Assembly: GCA_030272155.1 (NCBI GenBank)
Contig: CP126194.1
Span: 186,001-250,000 of the forward strand
Length of the DNA: 64,000 nucleotides
Direction: 5' to 3'
Source of the DNA: Tetradesmus obliquus
Taxonomy: Eukaryota; Chlorophyta; Chlorophyceae; Sphaeropleales; Scenedesmaceae
Shown here: positions 46,634 to 60,530 of the stretch, one piece after another
How positions within the stretch are numbered: position 1 is the stretch's first letter
Layout of the letters: each line of letters starts with the position of its first letter
Program-made: the position numbers and the translations under genes
Notes under the pieces: generated by a model
Told to the model about the DNA's origin: nothing
Database searches by the model: none
What the model saw: the letters and a program-made list of their open reading frames with translations, nothing else

Positions 46634-48144
46634 ATGGCACCAGCACATCGCCGGCGCCGTGCGGTGCGCACACACAGGAGCCCAACCAGCAGAGGAGCTG
46701 TCAGAAAGGTGAGCTTGCAGGGAGTGTCAATCAACGACCTGCTGACAGCTGCTAGCTGTCTAGAGTGCAGCCAGCAGCCATATACATTCTAAGCCCTGCA
46801 GCAGCAGCAGCAGCGTGCTCAGCGCTGATCATCCCTAGGCCAGTTGCCAGCCGTACCCGTGCGCTGCTTGTTGTCACGGCATACAAACACCCTGTCCAGC
46901 CTGCTGCGCACCACATCCCACAAATCTGGCAGCCTCAGTGCATCAGCCATGACAGAGGCAGGTGTGATGTTCATGAATGTGTCACGCAGCGTCCGCTGCA
47001 GATCACGCGGTGATACATCTGCACCAGTCAGCTGGTAGGTGTTGTACAGATGGTTACGGAAGCTAGCCTTGAGGCTGCCGAATGCATGCTCAATGGGCTG
47101 GTTGAAGTCTGGGGAGTAGGGTGCAATTTGCAGCACCTGCTCTGGGCTGATGCCAACTGCAGCTAGGAGCTCTGCGGCATCTTGCCCGACATGAACACTG
47201 GGGTTGTCGAAGATGTACAGCGGCGTAGTGCCGCGCGTGCGCTGCTGTTGGTTAGCCTTCTCTGCAAGCTCCTTCATGCAGTGGACAAACTCCAGCTGTG
47301 TCATGCTCTTGGCCTTCACGTTCTTCTTCTTCTTCTGCCTCTTCAACTGCAGGTGCAGGTTTTGCCGGGTTGGCAGCGGAAAGCCTTGTTAGCAGCAGCG
47401 CAGCTGAATGTGGATGTGCAAGTGGATGATAAGGGACGCCCATTCATCAGGCTTGAGGCAGATGGGAAAAGCAGGCCCAGGATCATCAGCTTGGGGATAC
47501 GCAAGCGGCCACTGCACTGGGCCATGACGGGTTGCCTGCCAGGTGTGCAGCACTTCAAGTTCTGCGAGCCGCGCGCTGCCGCAACTGAAGCAGCTCTGGA
47601 GTGCAAGCAGTGTGCATGTTTGATGCCTAATGTGGGTGGCACAGGCGCACGCAACATGCCTGCAAGTGAGGAGCAGCTGATGCGCAAGCTGTACAGGTTG
47701 GGAATATGTGACAGCATGTGCGCGCAAGTGGCAGTAGGGTGGTGGCGAGGCCGGGTCGATTTCTTGCATGCGCAGCGCAGCGTGCTGATTCAAGCAGATG
47801 GGACATGCCATGACACTGGTATGTATGACAACAGCACAGAGAAGCTGTTGCAGCGCAACGTTGCCTTCTGTGCTGCTGCGTATGCCAAGTTCCTGCCAGC
47901 AGGCGGCAGTGTGCTGCGGGTGCGCACATGTGAAAGTGACTGGCAGGATTCCCTGGAGACTGGTTTCCAGCTTGCTGCTGGGGGTGGTGTCATTGTGCTG
48001 TCACCAAGCTACTCTGTTGTTATGGTCAGCGCAGGCCGCGGTGTGCAGCGCGCCTTCCCTGAGGCACTGCGAGATGCACTGCCACGTTGTGTGTACACAG
48101 AACGCAACAGCTGGCATGTCCTTCAATGGCGCGCATCTAACTAA
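46634..48144 (+). CDS. Vsr/EDxHD-like nuclease, copy 12
   Basis: Exon 1 46634-46708, exon 2 47353-48144. Confidence 0.7.
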
Positions 48145-49040
48145 TAGCAGCACACACTCACATAGTATGGTGTGTTGGGGTTGCCAACGTGGTCAATGTT
48201 GTCTGTTGTGCCGGTGGTGAACTTGCAGTAGACAGCGCCGTGCACCGCGTTGACGGCGCACACAAAGTGTAGCTTGACTGGTTTGTTGTCCTGGCCCTTG
48301 CGCATCCACTTGCATGGTAGCACAGCATGTACGTTTGCATCATGTGCATCGCAATACACCTTGATGGCGCCGCCTGCTAGGTTGGACATCCAGAGTTTGC
48401 ACTCATCAACAAAATAAATTCTGCTCAGCAAGTCTGGCTCATCCTGGAACATCTTGTAGAGCCTCTCTGCTGCAGCCTTTCTCCTGTCTTTCTGCTTGTC
48501 TGTCAGGTCCATCTTTACATCTATTCTTCTGCGCACCAGGTTGGGGTCGACAGCTTTCATGCGCTTCAGCAGTTGCTTGGGCCTGATGTTGTACTTCCTG
48601 CATAGGCCACCCAGGTACTCATTTTCCTGACAAGCAAGTTTGATTGATGTCCACCATACATGCACGTCGACTTTCTTCTTTGCTTCTGCACTTGGGTAGG
48701 CCTTGACTACCTTGCCAGCTTTGAATGTTTCACTGGCCTTTAATGCCACGTCATCTGGGACTTTTGGGGGTCTGCCCTTGTGCTTGGGAGTTGCCACCGT
48801 GCCATACTGCTTGAAGTTCTTGTAGTGGGTCATGCAGAAGGAATTCAGGTCCTGTTTGATTTGAGCAGCATGCTTAGGATAGTGTACTCTGTAATAGCCT
48901 GCCGCGCCCTTTGGACTGCCGGCGATGGCTAGCATCGTGAGCACCGCCACCACCGCCGCCACCCGCGCGCCCGTTGACTTGCGGTTGCTCTCCCATCCCA
49001 AAGGGTGCTTGCGCACCATGGACAGCCACCCTGCAGCCAT
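46819..49040 (-). CDS. Tc1/mariner-type transposase, copy 12
   Basis: Exon 1 49040-48162, exon 2 47346-46819. One insert lies upstream. Confidence 0.83.
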
Positions 49041-50943
49041 GGATTCAAAACATATGCAGGCGTCAGCTGTGCTTCTGCTAGCAGTGCAAACAGAAATAAC
49101 ATGTCAGGTCAACCTAATGTTTGCAGCAACCTGGGGTTTGACCAGCCTTCACTAGGCACTGGTACGAAAGTAGCGCAAAGGCAGCATACTCATTGAATGC
49201 AACTTTCAACAACGAATCTAAATCAAATTGAGCCACTATATGGGGTGCTGTGTAACTTGAGTAAAGTGCTTGCAAACCACCTGCTGCGCCCCGACTCTTT
49301 GAATTTTCGCGGGTCTGTTATCTGCTGCTTTCTGCTGCTATAGGGCGCTGCTGCCTGCACATATGTATTCATGTAACCGGTTCTACTTCTGGGCAGCACT
49401 TGCTGGCTGATCAGGCTCTGCAGTTGTGGTGTGCCAAGTGCCCTGCCGCTGTTGTTGCGGTCTGCTGTCTGGCCCTGTACGTTGTGCGCTGCGCTGCTGC
49501 TGCTAATCTTGTTGCGGATCACCGATCGACGTTTCAGCATTACAGGCAGCTGCTGCGCGTGTGCAGCTAGGGTGGTTGAGCACAGTTGGTTGAGTGCTGC
49601 CATTCCACACACTCTCCTGCAGACATTCATCTTGTGTGATCACGCTGAATTCTGGAGCTGAAAAGAACTAGCAGTTTGGAGCGGGCGCTGCAAGCAGGTG
49701 AGGTGCCTGCAGGACAGCTGACATGCAAGCAAACCAAGGCAGCAGGTTCAGCAGCTGTGCCTTGCTGTACCTACCACAAGCAGCAGGTTGCTGTGCCAGC
49801 ATGGCTTTCTGTTTGTGTGCTATGTGGCTTTGTCTCATATCTGGGATGCTAGGTTCGTACCCTACCCCACTGAAGGCAAAAATGCACATCTTCCTTTGCT
49901 GCAGCAGTTCTCAGCCTGCATTGCAATCCTGCTGCTGCTGTTTCTGGGCAAAGTTGATGAATTGCCTGCCCACCTGTTTATGTTATAGCAGGCCTGCTGC
50001 AGCTGCTGCTGGTGGTGCAGCTGTCCCAAATCCTGCATTACTGTTGTTTGCAATTGCTGGGACCTGCCTGGCCAGCAGCACATTCAGCAGCAGACAGCAG
50101 AGTGCAGCTCAGAGGAGGGTGCTGTCACCTGCTGTAGCCTCTGTTTTTCGAATGCACACTTTGCCAGGCAAGACAGCAGCAGCAGCAGCCTGGTGGTCAT
50201 GCAGTGCTGCTGCTAAATTTTCAAAAGCACATTCAGAGCACAGCCTTGTCTTGAAAGACGTTTTAAAAGCAATCCGAATTGTCTGCTGTTGCTGCCGCAG
50301 CACGATCGAGCTGGCGTAGCCTGCACAGGTGTCTTGGACTCACTGGCTCCGTGACCAGGCTGGCTGCCCGGCGTCTTACCGGAGAAAATTCTCGGCCCAG
50401 TAAGATGTAAGAATCAGCTATTATGTATGAGGATAAGTTTGCAGCGTGACAGCTGTCTGCATCGAGAGTGGCTGATTCGGCAGCACTTCCCCGTCACGGA
50501 TTACCTGACTCAAACACAGCTTTCTCCTGCCGTGCGTCAGCTCAATTTAATTCTTGAATAGATGTTATTACAATGCCAAGAGTGCAGCGACATCAATGCA
50601 TCCTGCTTGGTAGGGCAACCGTTGAGACAAGTAACGTGTGGTTCAGTAGCTGGAGCTGCATGAAGCACATGTTAGCACGTACAATAATTAATTTCAACCG
50701 TAACAAGTACAATCATTCACGCACATCGGCTCAACTCGCCTGCATGTGAACTGCCCATCAACAGCACTGCTGCCCTGGCAGAACTGCCTTGCCACGCGCC
50801 CGCGCTTTTCACTCTGGGCCAGTCTATGCACCAATACACCATCTGACAATTATTATCAGATAACAATCTATCAACTAATCATGCCTGTGGCTGTCCATGC
50901 TGGCATACAGTTGAAAACAAAGACATAACCACCCAGCTACAGC
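49041..50943. other. Intergenic spacer carrying one 723-bp insert
   Basis: 1,903 bp with the insert at 49150-49872. Confidence 0.6.
49150..49872. mobile_element. 723-bp non-autonomous element, copy 7
   Basis: Single insert with the standard ends and flanks. Confidence 0.7.
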
Positions 50944-52454
50944 ATGGCACCAGCACATCGCCGGCGCCGTGCGGTGCGCACACACAGGAGCCCAACCAGC
51001 AGAGGAGCTGTCAGAAAGGTGAGCTTGCAGGGAGTGTCAATCAACGACCTGCTGACAGCTGCTAGCTGTCTAGAGTGCAGCCAGCAGCCATATACATTCT
51101 AAGCCCTGCAGCAGCAGCAGCAGCGTGCTCAGCGCTGATCATCCCTAGGCCAGTTGCCAGCCGTACCCGTGCGCTGCTTGTTGTCACGGCATACAAACAC
51201 CCTGTCCAGCCTGCTGCGCACCACATCCCACAAATCTGGCAGCCTCAGTGCATCAGCCATGACAGAGGCAGGTGTGATGTTCATGAATGTGTCACGCAGC
51301 GTCCGCTGCAGATCACGCGGTGATACATCTGCACCAGTCAGCTGGTAGGTGTTGTACAGATGGTTACGGAAGCTAGCCTTGAGGCTGCCGAATGCATGCT
51401 CAATGGGCTGGTTGAAGTCTGGGGAGTAGGGTGCAATTTGCAGCACCTGCTCTGGGCTGATGCCAACTGCAGCTAGGAGCTCTGCGGCATCTTGCCCGAC
51501 ATGAACACTGGGGTTGTCGAAGATGTACAGCGGCGTAGTGCCGCGCGTGCGCTGCTGTTGGTTAGCCTTCTCTGCAAGCTCCTTCATGCAGTGGACAAAC
51601 TCCAGCTGTGTCATGCTCTTGGCCTTCACGTTCTTCTTCTTCTTCTGCCTCTTCAACTGCAGGTGCAGGTTTTGCCGGGTTGGCAGCGGAAAGCCTTGTT
51701 AGCAGCAGCGCAGCTGAATGTGGATGTGCAAGTGGATGATAAGGGACGCCCATTCATCAGGCTTGAGGCAGATGGGAAAAGCAGGCCCAGGATCATCAGC
51801 TTGGGGATACGCAAGCGGCCACTGCACTGGGCCATGACGGGTTGCCTGCCAGGTGTGCAGCACTTCAAGTTCTGCGAGCCGCGCGCTGCCGCAACTGAAG
51901 CAGCTCTGGAGTGCAAGCAGTGTGCATGTTTGATGCCTAATGTGGGTGGCACAGGCGCACGCAACATGCCTGCAAGTGAGGAGCAGCTGATGCGCAAGCT
52001 GTACAGGTTGGGAATATGTGACAGCATGTGCGCGCAAGTGGCAGTAGGGTGGTGGCGAGGCCGGGTCGATTTCTTGCATGCGCAGCGCAGCGTGCTGATT
52101 CAAGCAGATGGGACATGCCATGACACTGGTATGTATGACAACAGCACAGAGAAGCTGTTGCAGCGCAACGTTGCCTTCTGTGCTGCTGCGTATGCCAAGT
52201 TCCTGCCAGCAGGCGGCAGTGTGCTGCGGGTGCGCACATGTGAAAGTGACTGGCAGGATTCCCTGGAGACTGGTTTCCAGCTTGCTGCTGGGGGTGGTGT
52301 CATTGTGCTGTCACCAAGCTACTCTGTTGTTATGGTCAGCGCAGGCCGCGGTGTGCAGCGCGCCTTCCCTGAGGCACTGCGAGATGCACTGCCACGTTGT
52401 GTGTACACAGAACGCAACAGCTGGCATGTCCTTCAATGGCGCGCATCTAACTAA
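50944..52454 (+). CDS. Vsr/EDxHD-like nuclease, copy 13
   Basis: Exon 1 50944-51018, exon 2 51663-52454. Confidence 0.7.
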
Positions 52455-53350
52455 TAGCAGCACACACTCACATAGTATGGTGTGTTGGGGTTGCCAACGT
52501 GGTCAATGTTGTCTGTTGTGCCGGTGGTGAACTTGCAGTAGACAGCGCCGTGCACCGCGTTGACGGCGCACACAAAGTGTAGCTTGACTGGTTTGTTGTC
52601 CTGGCCCTTGCGCATCCACTTGCATGGTAGCACAGCATGTACGTTTGCATCATGTGCATCGCAATACACCTTGATGGCGCCGCCTGCTAGGTTGGACATC
52701 CAGAGTTTGCACTCATCAACAAAATAAATTCTGCTCAGCAAGTCTGGCTCATCCTGGAACATCTTGTAGAGCCTCTCTGCTGCAGCCTTTCTCCTGTCTT
52801 TCTGCTTGTCTGTCAGGTCCATCTTTACATCTATTCTTCTGCGCACCAGGTTGGGGTCGACAGCTTTCATGCGCTTCAGCAGTTGCTTGGGCCTGATGTT
52901 GTACTTCCTGCATAGGCCACCCAGGTACTCATTTTCCTGACAAGCAAGTTTGATTGATGTCCACCATACATGCACGTCGACTTTCTTCTTTGCTTCTGCA
53001 CTTGGGTAGGCCTTGACTACCTTGCCAGCTTTGAATGTTTCACTGGCCTTTAATGCCACGTCATCTGGGACTTTTGGGGGTCTGCCCTTGTGCTTGGGAG
53101 TTGCCACCGTGCCATACTGCTTGAAGTTCTTGTAGTGGGTCATGCAGAAGGAATTCAGGTCCTGTTTGATTTGAGCAGCATGCTTAGGATAGTGTACTCT
53201 GTAATAGCCTGCCGCGCCCTTTGGACTGCCGGCGATGGCTAGCATCGTGAGCACCGCCACCACCGCCGCCACCCGCGCGCCCGTTGACTTGCGGTTGCTC
53301 TCCCATCCCAAAGGGTGCTTGCGCACCATGGACAGCCACCCTGCAGCCAT
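51129..53350 (-). CDS. Tc1/mariner-type transposase, copy 13
   Basis: Exon 1 53350-52472, exon 2 51656-51129. The upstream site is empty (central A). Confidence 0.83.
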
Positions 53351-54533
53351 GGATTCAAAACATATGCAGGCGTCAGCTGTGCTTCTGCTAGCAGTGCAAA
53401 CAGAAATAACATGTCAGGTCAACCTAATGTTTGCAGCAACCTGGGGTTTGACCAGCCTTCAGAAGGCAAAAATGCACATCTTCCTTTGCTGCAGCAGTTC
53501 TCAGCCTGCATTGCAATCCTGCTGCTGCTGTTTCTGGGCAAAGTTGATGAATTGCCTGCCCACCTGTTTATGTTATAGCAGGCCTGCTGCAGCTGCTGCT
53601 GGTGGTGCAGCTGTCCCAAATCCTGCATTACTGTTGTTTGCAATTGCTGGGACCTGCCTGGCCAGCAGCACATTCAGCAGCAGACAGCAGAGTGCAGCTC
53701 AGAGGAGGGTGCTGTCACCTGCTGTAGCCTCTGTTTTTCGAATGCACACTTTGCCAGGCAAGACAGCAGCAGCAGCAGCCTGGTGGTCATGCAGTGCTGC
53801 TGCTAAATTTTCAAAAGCACATTCAGAGCACAGCCTTGTCTTGAAAGACGTTTTAAAAGCAATCCGAATTGTCTGCTGTTGCTGCCGCAGCACGATCGAG
53901 CTGGCGTAGCCTGCACAGGTGTCTTGGACTCACTGGCTCCGTGACCAGGCTGGCTGCCCGGCGTCTTACCGGAGAAAATTCTCGGCCCAGTAAGATGTAA
54001 GAATCAGCTATTATGTATGAGGATAAGTTTGCAGCGTGACAGCTGTCTGCATCGAGAGTGGCTGATTCGGCAGCACTTCCCCGTCACGGATTACCTGACT
54101 CAAACACAGCTTTCTCCTGCCGTGCGTCAGCTCAATTTAATTCTTGAATAGATGTTATTACAATGCCAAGAGTGCAGCGACATCAATGCATCCTGCTTGG
54201 TAGGGCAACCGTTGAGACAAGTAACGTGTGGTTCAGTAGCTGGAGCTGCATGAAGCACATGTTAGCACGTACAATAATTAATTTCAACCGTAACAAGTAC
54301 AATCATTCACGCACATCGGCTCAACTCGCCTGCATGTGAACTGCCCATCAACAGCACTGCTGCCCTGGCAGAACTGCCTTGCCACGCGCCCGCGCTTTTC
54401 ACTCTGGGCCAGTCTATGCACCAATACACCATCTGACAATTATTATCAGATAACAATCTATCAACTAATCATGCCTGTGGCTGTCCATGCTGGCATACAG
54501 TTGAAAACAAAGACATAACCACCCAGCTACAGC
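53351..54533. other. Intergenic spacer, empty-site type A
   Basis: 1,183 bp with the palindrome at 53455-53467. Confidence 0.6.
53455..53467. repeat. Empty insertion site palindrome, central A
   Basis: GCCTTC-A-GAAGGC. Confidence 0.75.
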
Positions 54534-56044
54534 ATGGCACCAGCACATCGCCGGCGCCGTGCGGTGCGCACACACAGGAGCCCAACCAGCAGAGGAGCTG
54601 TCAGAAAGGTGAGCTTGCAGGGAGTGTCAATCAACGACCTGCTGACAGCTGCTAGCTGTCTAGAGTGCAGCCAGCAGCCATATACATTCTAAGCCCTGCA
54701 GCAGCAGCAGCAGCGTGCTCAGCGCTGATCATCCCTAGGCCAGTTGCCAGCCGTACCCGTGCGCTGCTTGTTGTCACGGCATACAAACACCCTGTCCAGC
54801 CTGCTGCGCACCACATCCCACAAATCTGGCAGCCTCAGTGCATCAGCCATGACAGAGGCAGGTGTGATGTTCATGAATGTGTCACGCAGCGTCCGCTGCA
54901 GATCACGCGGTGATACATCTGCACCAGTCAGCTGGTAGGTGTTGTACAGATGGTTACGGAAGCTAGCCTTGAGGCTGCCGAATGCATGCTCAATGGGCTG
55001 GTTGAAGTCTGGGGAGTAGGGTGCAATTTGCAGCACCTGCTCTGGGCTGATGCCAACTGCAGCTAGGAGCTCTGCGGCATCTTGCCCGACATGAACACTG
55101 GGGTTGTCGAAGATGTACAGCGGCGTAGTGCCGCGCGTGCGCTGCTGTTGGTTAGCCTTCTCTGCAAGCTCCTTCATGCAGTGGACAAACTCCAGCTGTG
55201 TCATGCTCTTGGCCTTCACGTTCTTCTTCTTCTTCTGCCTCTTCAACTGCAGGTGCAGGTTTTGCCGGGTTGGCAGCGGAAAGCCTTGTTAGCAGCAGCG
55301 CAGCTGAATGTGGATGTGCAAGTGGATGATAAGGGACGCCCATTCATCAGGCTTGAGGCAGATGGGAAAAGCAGGCCCAGGATCATCAGCTTGGGGATAC
55401 GCAAGCGGCCACTGCACTGGGCCATGACGGGTTGCCTGCCAGGTGTGCAGCACTTCAAGTTCTGCGAGCCGCGCGCTGCCGCAACTGAAGCAGCTCTGGA
55501 GTGCAAGCAGTGTGCATGTTTGATGCCTAATGTGGGTGGCACAGGCGCACGCAACATGCCTGCAAGTGAGGAGCAGCTGATGCGCAAGCTGTACAGGTTG
55601 GGAATATGTGACAGCATGTGCGCGCAAGTGGCAGTAGGGTGGTGGCGAGGCCGGGTCGATTTCTTGCATGCGCAGCGCAGCGTGCTGATTCAAGCAGATG
55701 GGACATGCCATGACACTGGTATGTATGACAACAGCACAGAGAAGCTGTTGCAGCGCAACGTTGCCTTCTGTGCTGCTGCGTATGCCAAGTTCCTGCCAGC
55801 AGGCGGCAGTGTGCTGCGGGTGCGCACATGTGAAAGTGACTGGCAGGATTCCCTGGAGACTGGTTTCCAGCTTGCTGCTGGGGGTGGTGTCATTGTGCTG
55901 TCACCAAGCTACTCTGTTGTTATGGTCAGCGCAGGCCGCGGTGTGCAGCGCGCCTTCCCTGAGGCACTGCGAGATGCACTGCCACGTTGTGTGTACACAG
56001 AACGCAACAGCTGGCATGTCCTTCAATGGCGCGCATCTAACTAA
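54534..56044 (+). CDS. Vsr/EDxHD-like nuclease, copy 14
   Basis: Exon 1 54534-54608, exon 2 55253-56044. Confidence 0.7.
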
Positions 56045-56940
56045 TAGCAGCACACACTCACATAGTATGGTGTGTTGGGGTTGCCAACGTGGTCAATGTT
56101 GTCTGTTGTGCCGGTGGTGAACTTGCAGTAGACAGCGCCGTGCACCGCGTTGACGGCGCACACAAAGTGTAGCTTGACTGGTTTGTTGTCCTGGCCCTTG
56201 CGCATCCACTTGCATGGTAGCACAGCATGTACGTTTGCATCATGTGCATCGCAATACACCTTGATGGCGCCGCCTGCTAGGTTGGACATCCAGAGTTTGC
56301 ACTCATCAACAAAATAAATTCTGCTCAGCAAGTCTGGCTCATCCTGGAACATCTTGTAGAGCCTCTCTGCTGCAGCCTTTCTCCTGTCTTTCTGCTTGTC
56401 TGTCAGGTCCATCTTTACATCTATTCTTCTGCGCACCAGGTTGGGGTCGACAGCTTTCATGCGCTTCAGCAGTTGCTTGGGCCTGATGTTGTACTTCCTG
56501 CATAGGCCACCCAGGTACTCATTTTCCTGACAAGCAAGTTTGATTGATGTCCACCATACATGCACGTCGACTTTCTTCTTTGCTTCTGCACTTGGGTAGG
56601 CCTTGACTACCTTGCCAGCTTTGAATGTTTCACTGGCCTTTAATGCCACGTCATCTGGGACTTTTGGGGGTCTGCCCTTGTGCTTGGGAGTTGCCACCGT
56701 GCCATACTGCTTGAAGTTCTTGTAGTGGGTCATGCAGAAGGAATTCAGGTCCTGTTTGATTTGAGCAGCATGCTTAGGATAGTGTACTCTGTAATAGCCT
56801 GCCGCGCCCTTTGGACTGCCGGCGATGGCTAGCATCGTGAGCACCGCCACCACCGCCGCCACCCGCGCGCCCGTTGACTTGCGGTTGCTCTCCCATCCCA
56901 AAGGGTGCTTGCGCACCATGGACAGCCACCCTGCAGCCAT
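54719..56940 (-). CDS. Tc1/mariner-type transposase, copy 14
   Basis: Exon 1 56940-56062, exon 2 55246-54719. The upstream site is empty (central A). Confidence 0.83.
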
Positions 56941-58123
56941 GGATTCAAAACATATGCAGGCGTCAGCTGTGCTTCTGCTAGCAGTGCAAACAGAAATAAC
57001 ATGTCAGGTCAACCTAATGTTTGCAGCAACCTGGGGTTTGACCAGCCTTCAGAAGGCAAAAATGCACATCTTCCTTTGCTGCAGCAGTTCTCAGCCTGCA
57101 TTGCAATCCTGCTGCTGCTGTTTCTGGGCAAAGTTGATGAATTGCCTGCCCACCTGTTTATGTTATAGCAGGCCTGCTGCAGCTGCTGCTGGTGGTGCAG
57201 CTGTCCCAAATCCTGCATTACTGTTGTTTGCAATTGCTGGGACCTGCCTGGCCAGCAGCACATTCAGCAGCAGACAGCAGAGTGCAGCTCAGAGGAGGGT
57301 GCTGTCACCTGCTGTAGCCTCTGTTTTTCGAATGCACACTTTGCCAGGCAAGACAGCAGCAGCAGCAGCCTGGTGGTCATGCAGTGCTGCTGCTAAATTT
57401 TCAAAAGCACATTCAGAGCACAGCCTTGTCTTGAAAGACGTTTTAAAAGCAATCCGAATTGTCTGCTGTTGCTGCCGCAGCACGATCGAGCTGGCGTAGC
57501 CTGCACAGGTGTCTTGGACTCACTGGCTCCGTGACCAGGCTGGCTGCCCGGCGTCTTACCGGAGAAAATTCTCGGCCCAGTAAGATGTAAGAATCAGCTA
57601 TTATGTATGAGGATAAGTTTGCAGCGTGACAGCTGTCTGCATCGAGAGTGGCTGATTCGGCAGCACTTCCCCGTCACGGATTACCTGACTCAAACACAGC
57701 TTTCTCCTGCCGTGCGTCAGCTCAATTTAATTCTTGAATAGATGTTATTACAATGCCAAGAGTGCAGCGACATCAATGCATCCTGCTTGGTAGGGCAACC
57801 GTTGAGACAAGTAACGTGTGGTTCAGTAGCTGGAGCTGCATGAAGCACATGTTAGCACGTACAATAATTAATTTCAACCGTAACAAGTACAATCATTCAC
57901 GCACATCGGCTCAACTCGCCTGCATGTGAACTGCCCATCAACAGCACTGCTGCCCTGGCAGAACTGCCTTGCCACGCGCCCGCGCTTTTCACTCTGGGCC
58001 AGTCTATGCACCAATACACCATCTGACAATTATTATCAGATAACAATCTATCAACTAATCATGCCTGTGGCTGTCCATGCTGGCATACAGTTGAAAACAA
58101 AGACATAACCACCCAGCTACAGC
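56941..58123. other. Intergenic spacer, empty-site type A
   Basis: 1,183 bp with the palindrome at 57045-57057. Confidence 0.6.
57045..57057. repeat. Empty insertion site palindrome, central A
   Basis: GCCTTC-A-GAAGGC, second of two consecutive A-type sites. Confidence 0.75.
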
Positions 58124-59634
58124 ATGGCACCAGCACATCGCCGGCGCCGTGCGGTGCGCACACACAGGAGCCCAACCAGCAGAGGAGCTGTCAGAAAGGT
58201 GAGCTTGCAGGGAGTGTCAATCAACGACCTGCTGACAGCTGCTAGCTGTCTAGAGTGCAGCCAGCAGCCATATACATTCTAAGCCCTGCAGCAGCAGCAG
58301 CAGCGTGCTCAGCGCTGATCATCCCTAGGCCAGTTGCCAGCCGTACCCGTGCGCTGCTTGTTGTCACGGCATACAAACACCCTGTCCAGCCTGCTGCGCA
58401 CCACATCCCACAAATCTGGCAGCCTCAGTGCATCAGCCATGACAGAGGCAGGTGTGATGTTCATGAATGTGTCACGCAGCGTCCGCTGCAGATCACGCGG
58501 TGATACATCTGCACCAGTCAGCTGGTAGGTGTTGTACAGATGGTTACGGAAGCTAGCCTTGAGGCTGCCGAATGCATGCTCAATGGGCTGGTTGAAGTCT
58601 GGGGAGTAGGGTGCAATTTGCAGCACCTGCTCTGGGCTGATGCCAACTGCAGCTAGGAGCTCTGCGGCATCTTGCCCGACATGAACACTGGGGTTGTCGA
58701 AGATGTACAGCGGCGTAGTGCCGCGCGTGCGCTGCTGTTGGTTAGCCTTCTCTGCAAGCTCCTTCATGCAGTGGACAAACTCCAGCTGTGTCATGCTCTT
58801 GGCCTTCACGTTCTTCTTCTTCTTCTGCCTCTTCAACTGCAGGTGCAGGTTTTGCCGGGTTGGCAGCGGAAAGCCTTGTTAGCAGCAGCGCAGCTGAATG
58901 TGGATGTGCAAGTGGATGATAAGGGACGCCCATTCATCAGGCTTGAGGCAGATGGGAAAAGCAGGCCCAGGATCATCAGCTTGGGGATACGCAAGCGGCC
59001 ACTGCACTGGGCCATGACGGGTTGCCTGCCAGGTGTGCAGCACTTCAAGTTCTGCGAGCCGCGCGCTGCCGCAACTGAAGCAGCTCTGGAGTGCAAGCAG
59101 TGTGCATGTTTGATGCCTAATGTGGGTGGCACAGGCGCACGCAACATGCCTGCAAGTGAGGAGCAGCTGATGCGCAAGCTGTACAGGTTGGGAATATGTG
59201 ACAGCATGTGCGCGCAAGTGGCAGTAGGGTGGTGGCGAGGCCGGGTCGATTTCTTGCATGCGCAGCGCAGCGTGCTGATTCAAGCAGATGGGACATGCCA
59301 TGACACTGGTATGTATGACAACAGCACAGAGAAGCTGTTGCAGCGCAACGTTGCCTTCTGTGCTGCTGCGTATGCCAAGTTCCTGCCAGCAGGCGGCAGT
59401 GTGCTGCGGGTGCGCACATGTGAAAGTGACTGGCAGGATTCCCTGGAGACTGGTTTCCAGCTTGCTGCTGGGGGTGGTGTCATTGTGCTGTCACCAAGCT
59501 ACTCTGTTGTTATGGTCAGCGCAGGCCGCGGTGTGCAGCGCGCCTTCCCTGAGGCACTGCGAGATGCACTGCCACGTTGTGTGTACACAGAACGCAACAG
59601 CTGGCATGTCCTTCAATGGCGCGCATCTAACTAA
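58124..59634 (+). CDS. Vsr/EDxHD-like nuclease, copy 15
   Basis: Exon 1 58124-58198, exon 2 58843-59634. Confidence 0.7.
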
Positions 59635-60530
59635 TAGCAGCACACACTCACATAGTATGGTGTGTTGGGGTTGCCAACGTGGTCAATGTTGTCTGTTGTG
59701 CCGGTGGTGAACTTGCAGTAGACAGCGCCGTGCACCGCGTTGACGGCGCACACAAAGTGTAGCTTGACTGGTTTGTTGTCCTGGCCCTTGCGCATCCACT
59801 TGCATGGTAGCACAGCATGTACGTTTGCATCATGTGCATCGCAATACACCTTGATGGCGCCGCCTGCTAGGTTGGACATCCAGAGTTTGCACTCATCAAC
59901 AAAATAAATTCTGCTCAGCAAGTCTGGCTCATCCTGGAACATCTTGTAGAGCCTCTCTGCTGCAGCCTTTCTCCTGTCTTTCTGCTTGTCTGTCAGGTCC
60001 ATCTTTACATCTATTCTTCTGCGCACCAGGTTGGGGTCGACAGCTTTCATGCGCTTCAGCAGTTGCTTGGGCCTGATGTTGTACTTCCTGCATAGGCCAC
60101 CCAGGTACTCATTTTCCTGACAAGCAAGTTTGATTGATGTCCACCATACATGCACGTCGACTTTCTTCTTTGCTTCTGCACTTGGGTAGGCCTTGACTAC
60201 CTTGCCAGCTTTGAATGTTTCACTGGCCTTTAATGCCACGTCATCTGGGACTTTTGGGGGTCTGCCCTTGTGCTTGGGAGTTGCCACCGTGCCATACTGC
60301 TTGAAGTTCTTGTAGTGGGTCATGCAGAAGGAATTCAGGTCCTGTTTGATTTGAGCAGCATGCTTAGGATAGTGTACTCTGTAATAGCCTGCCGCGCCCT
60401 TTGGACTGCCGGCGATGGCTAGCATCGTGAGCACCGCCACCACCGCCGCCACCCGCGCGCCCGTTGACTTGCGGTTGCTCTCCCATCCCAAAGGGTGCTT
60501 GCGCACCATGGACAGCCACCCTGCAGCCAT
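58309..60530 (-). CDS. Tc1/mariner-type transposase, copy 15
   Basis: Exon 1 60530-59652, exon 2 58836-58309. One insert lies upstream. Confidence 0.83.
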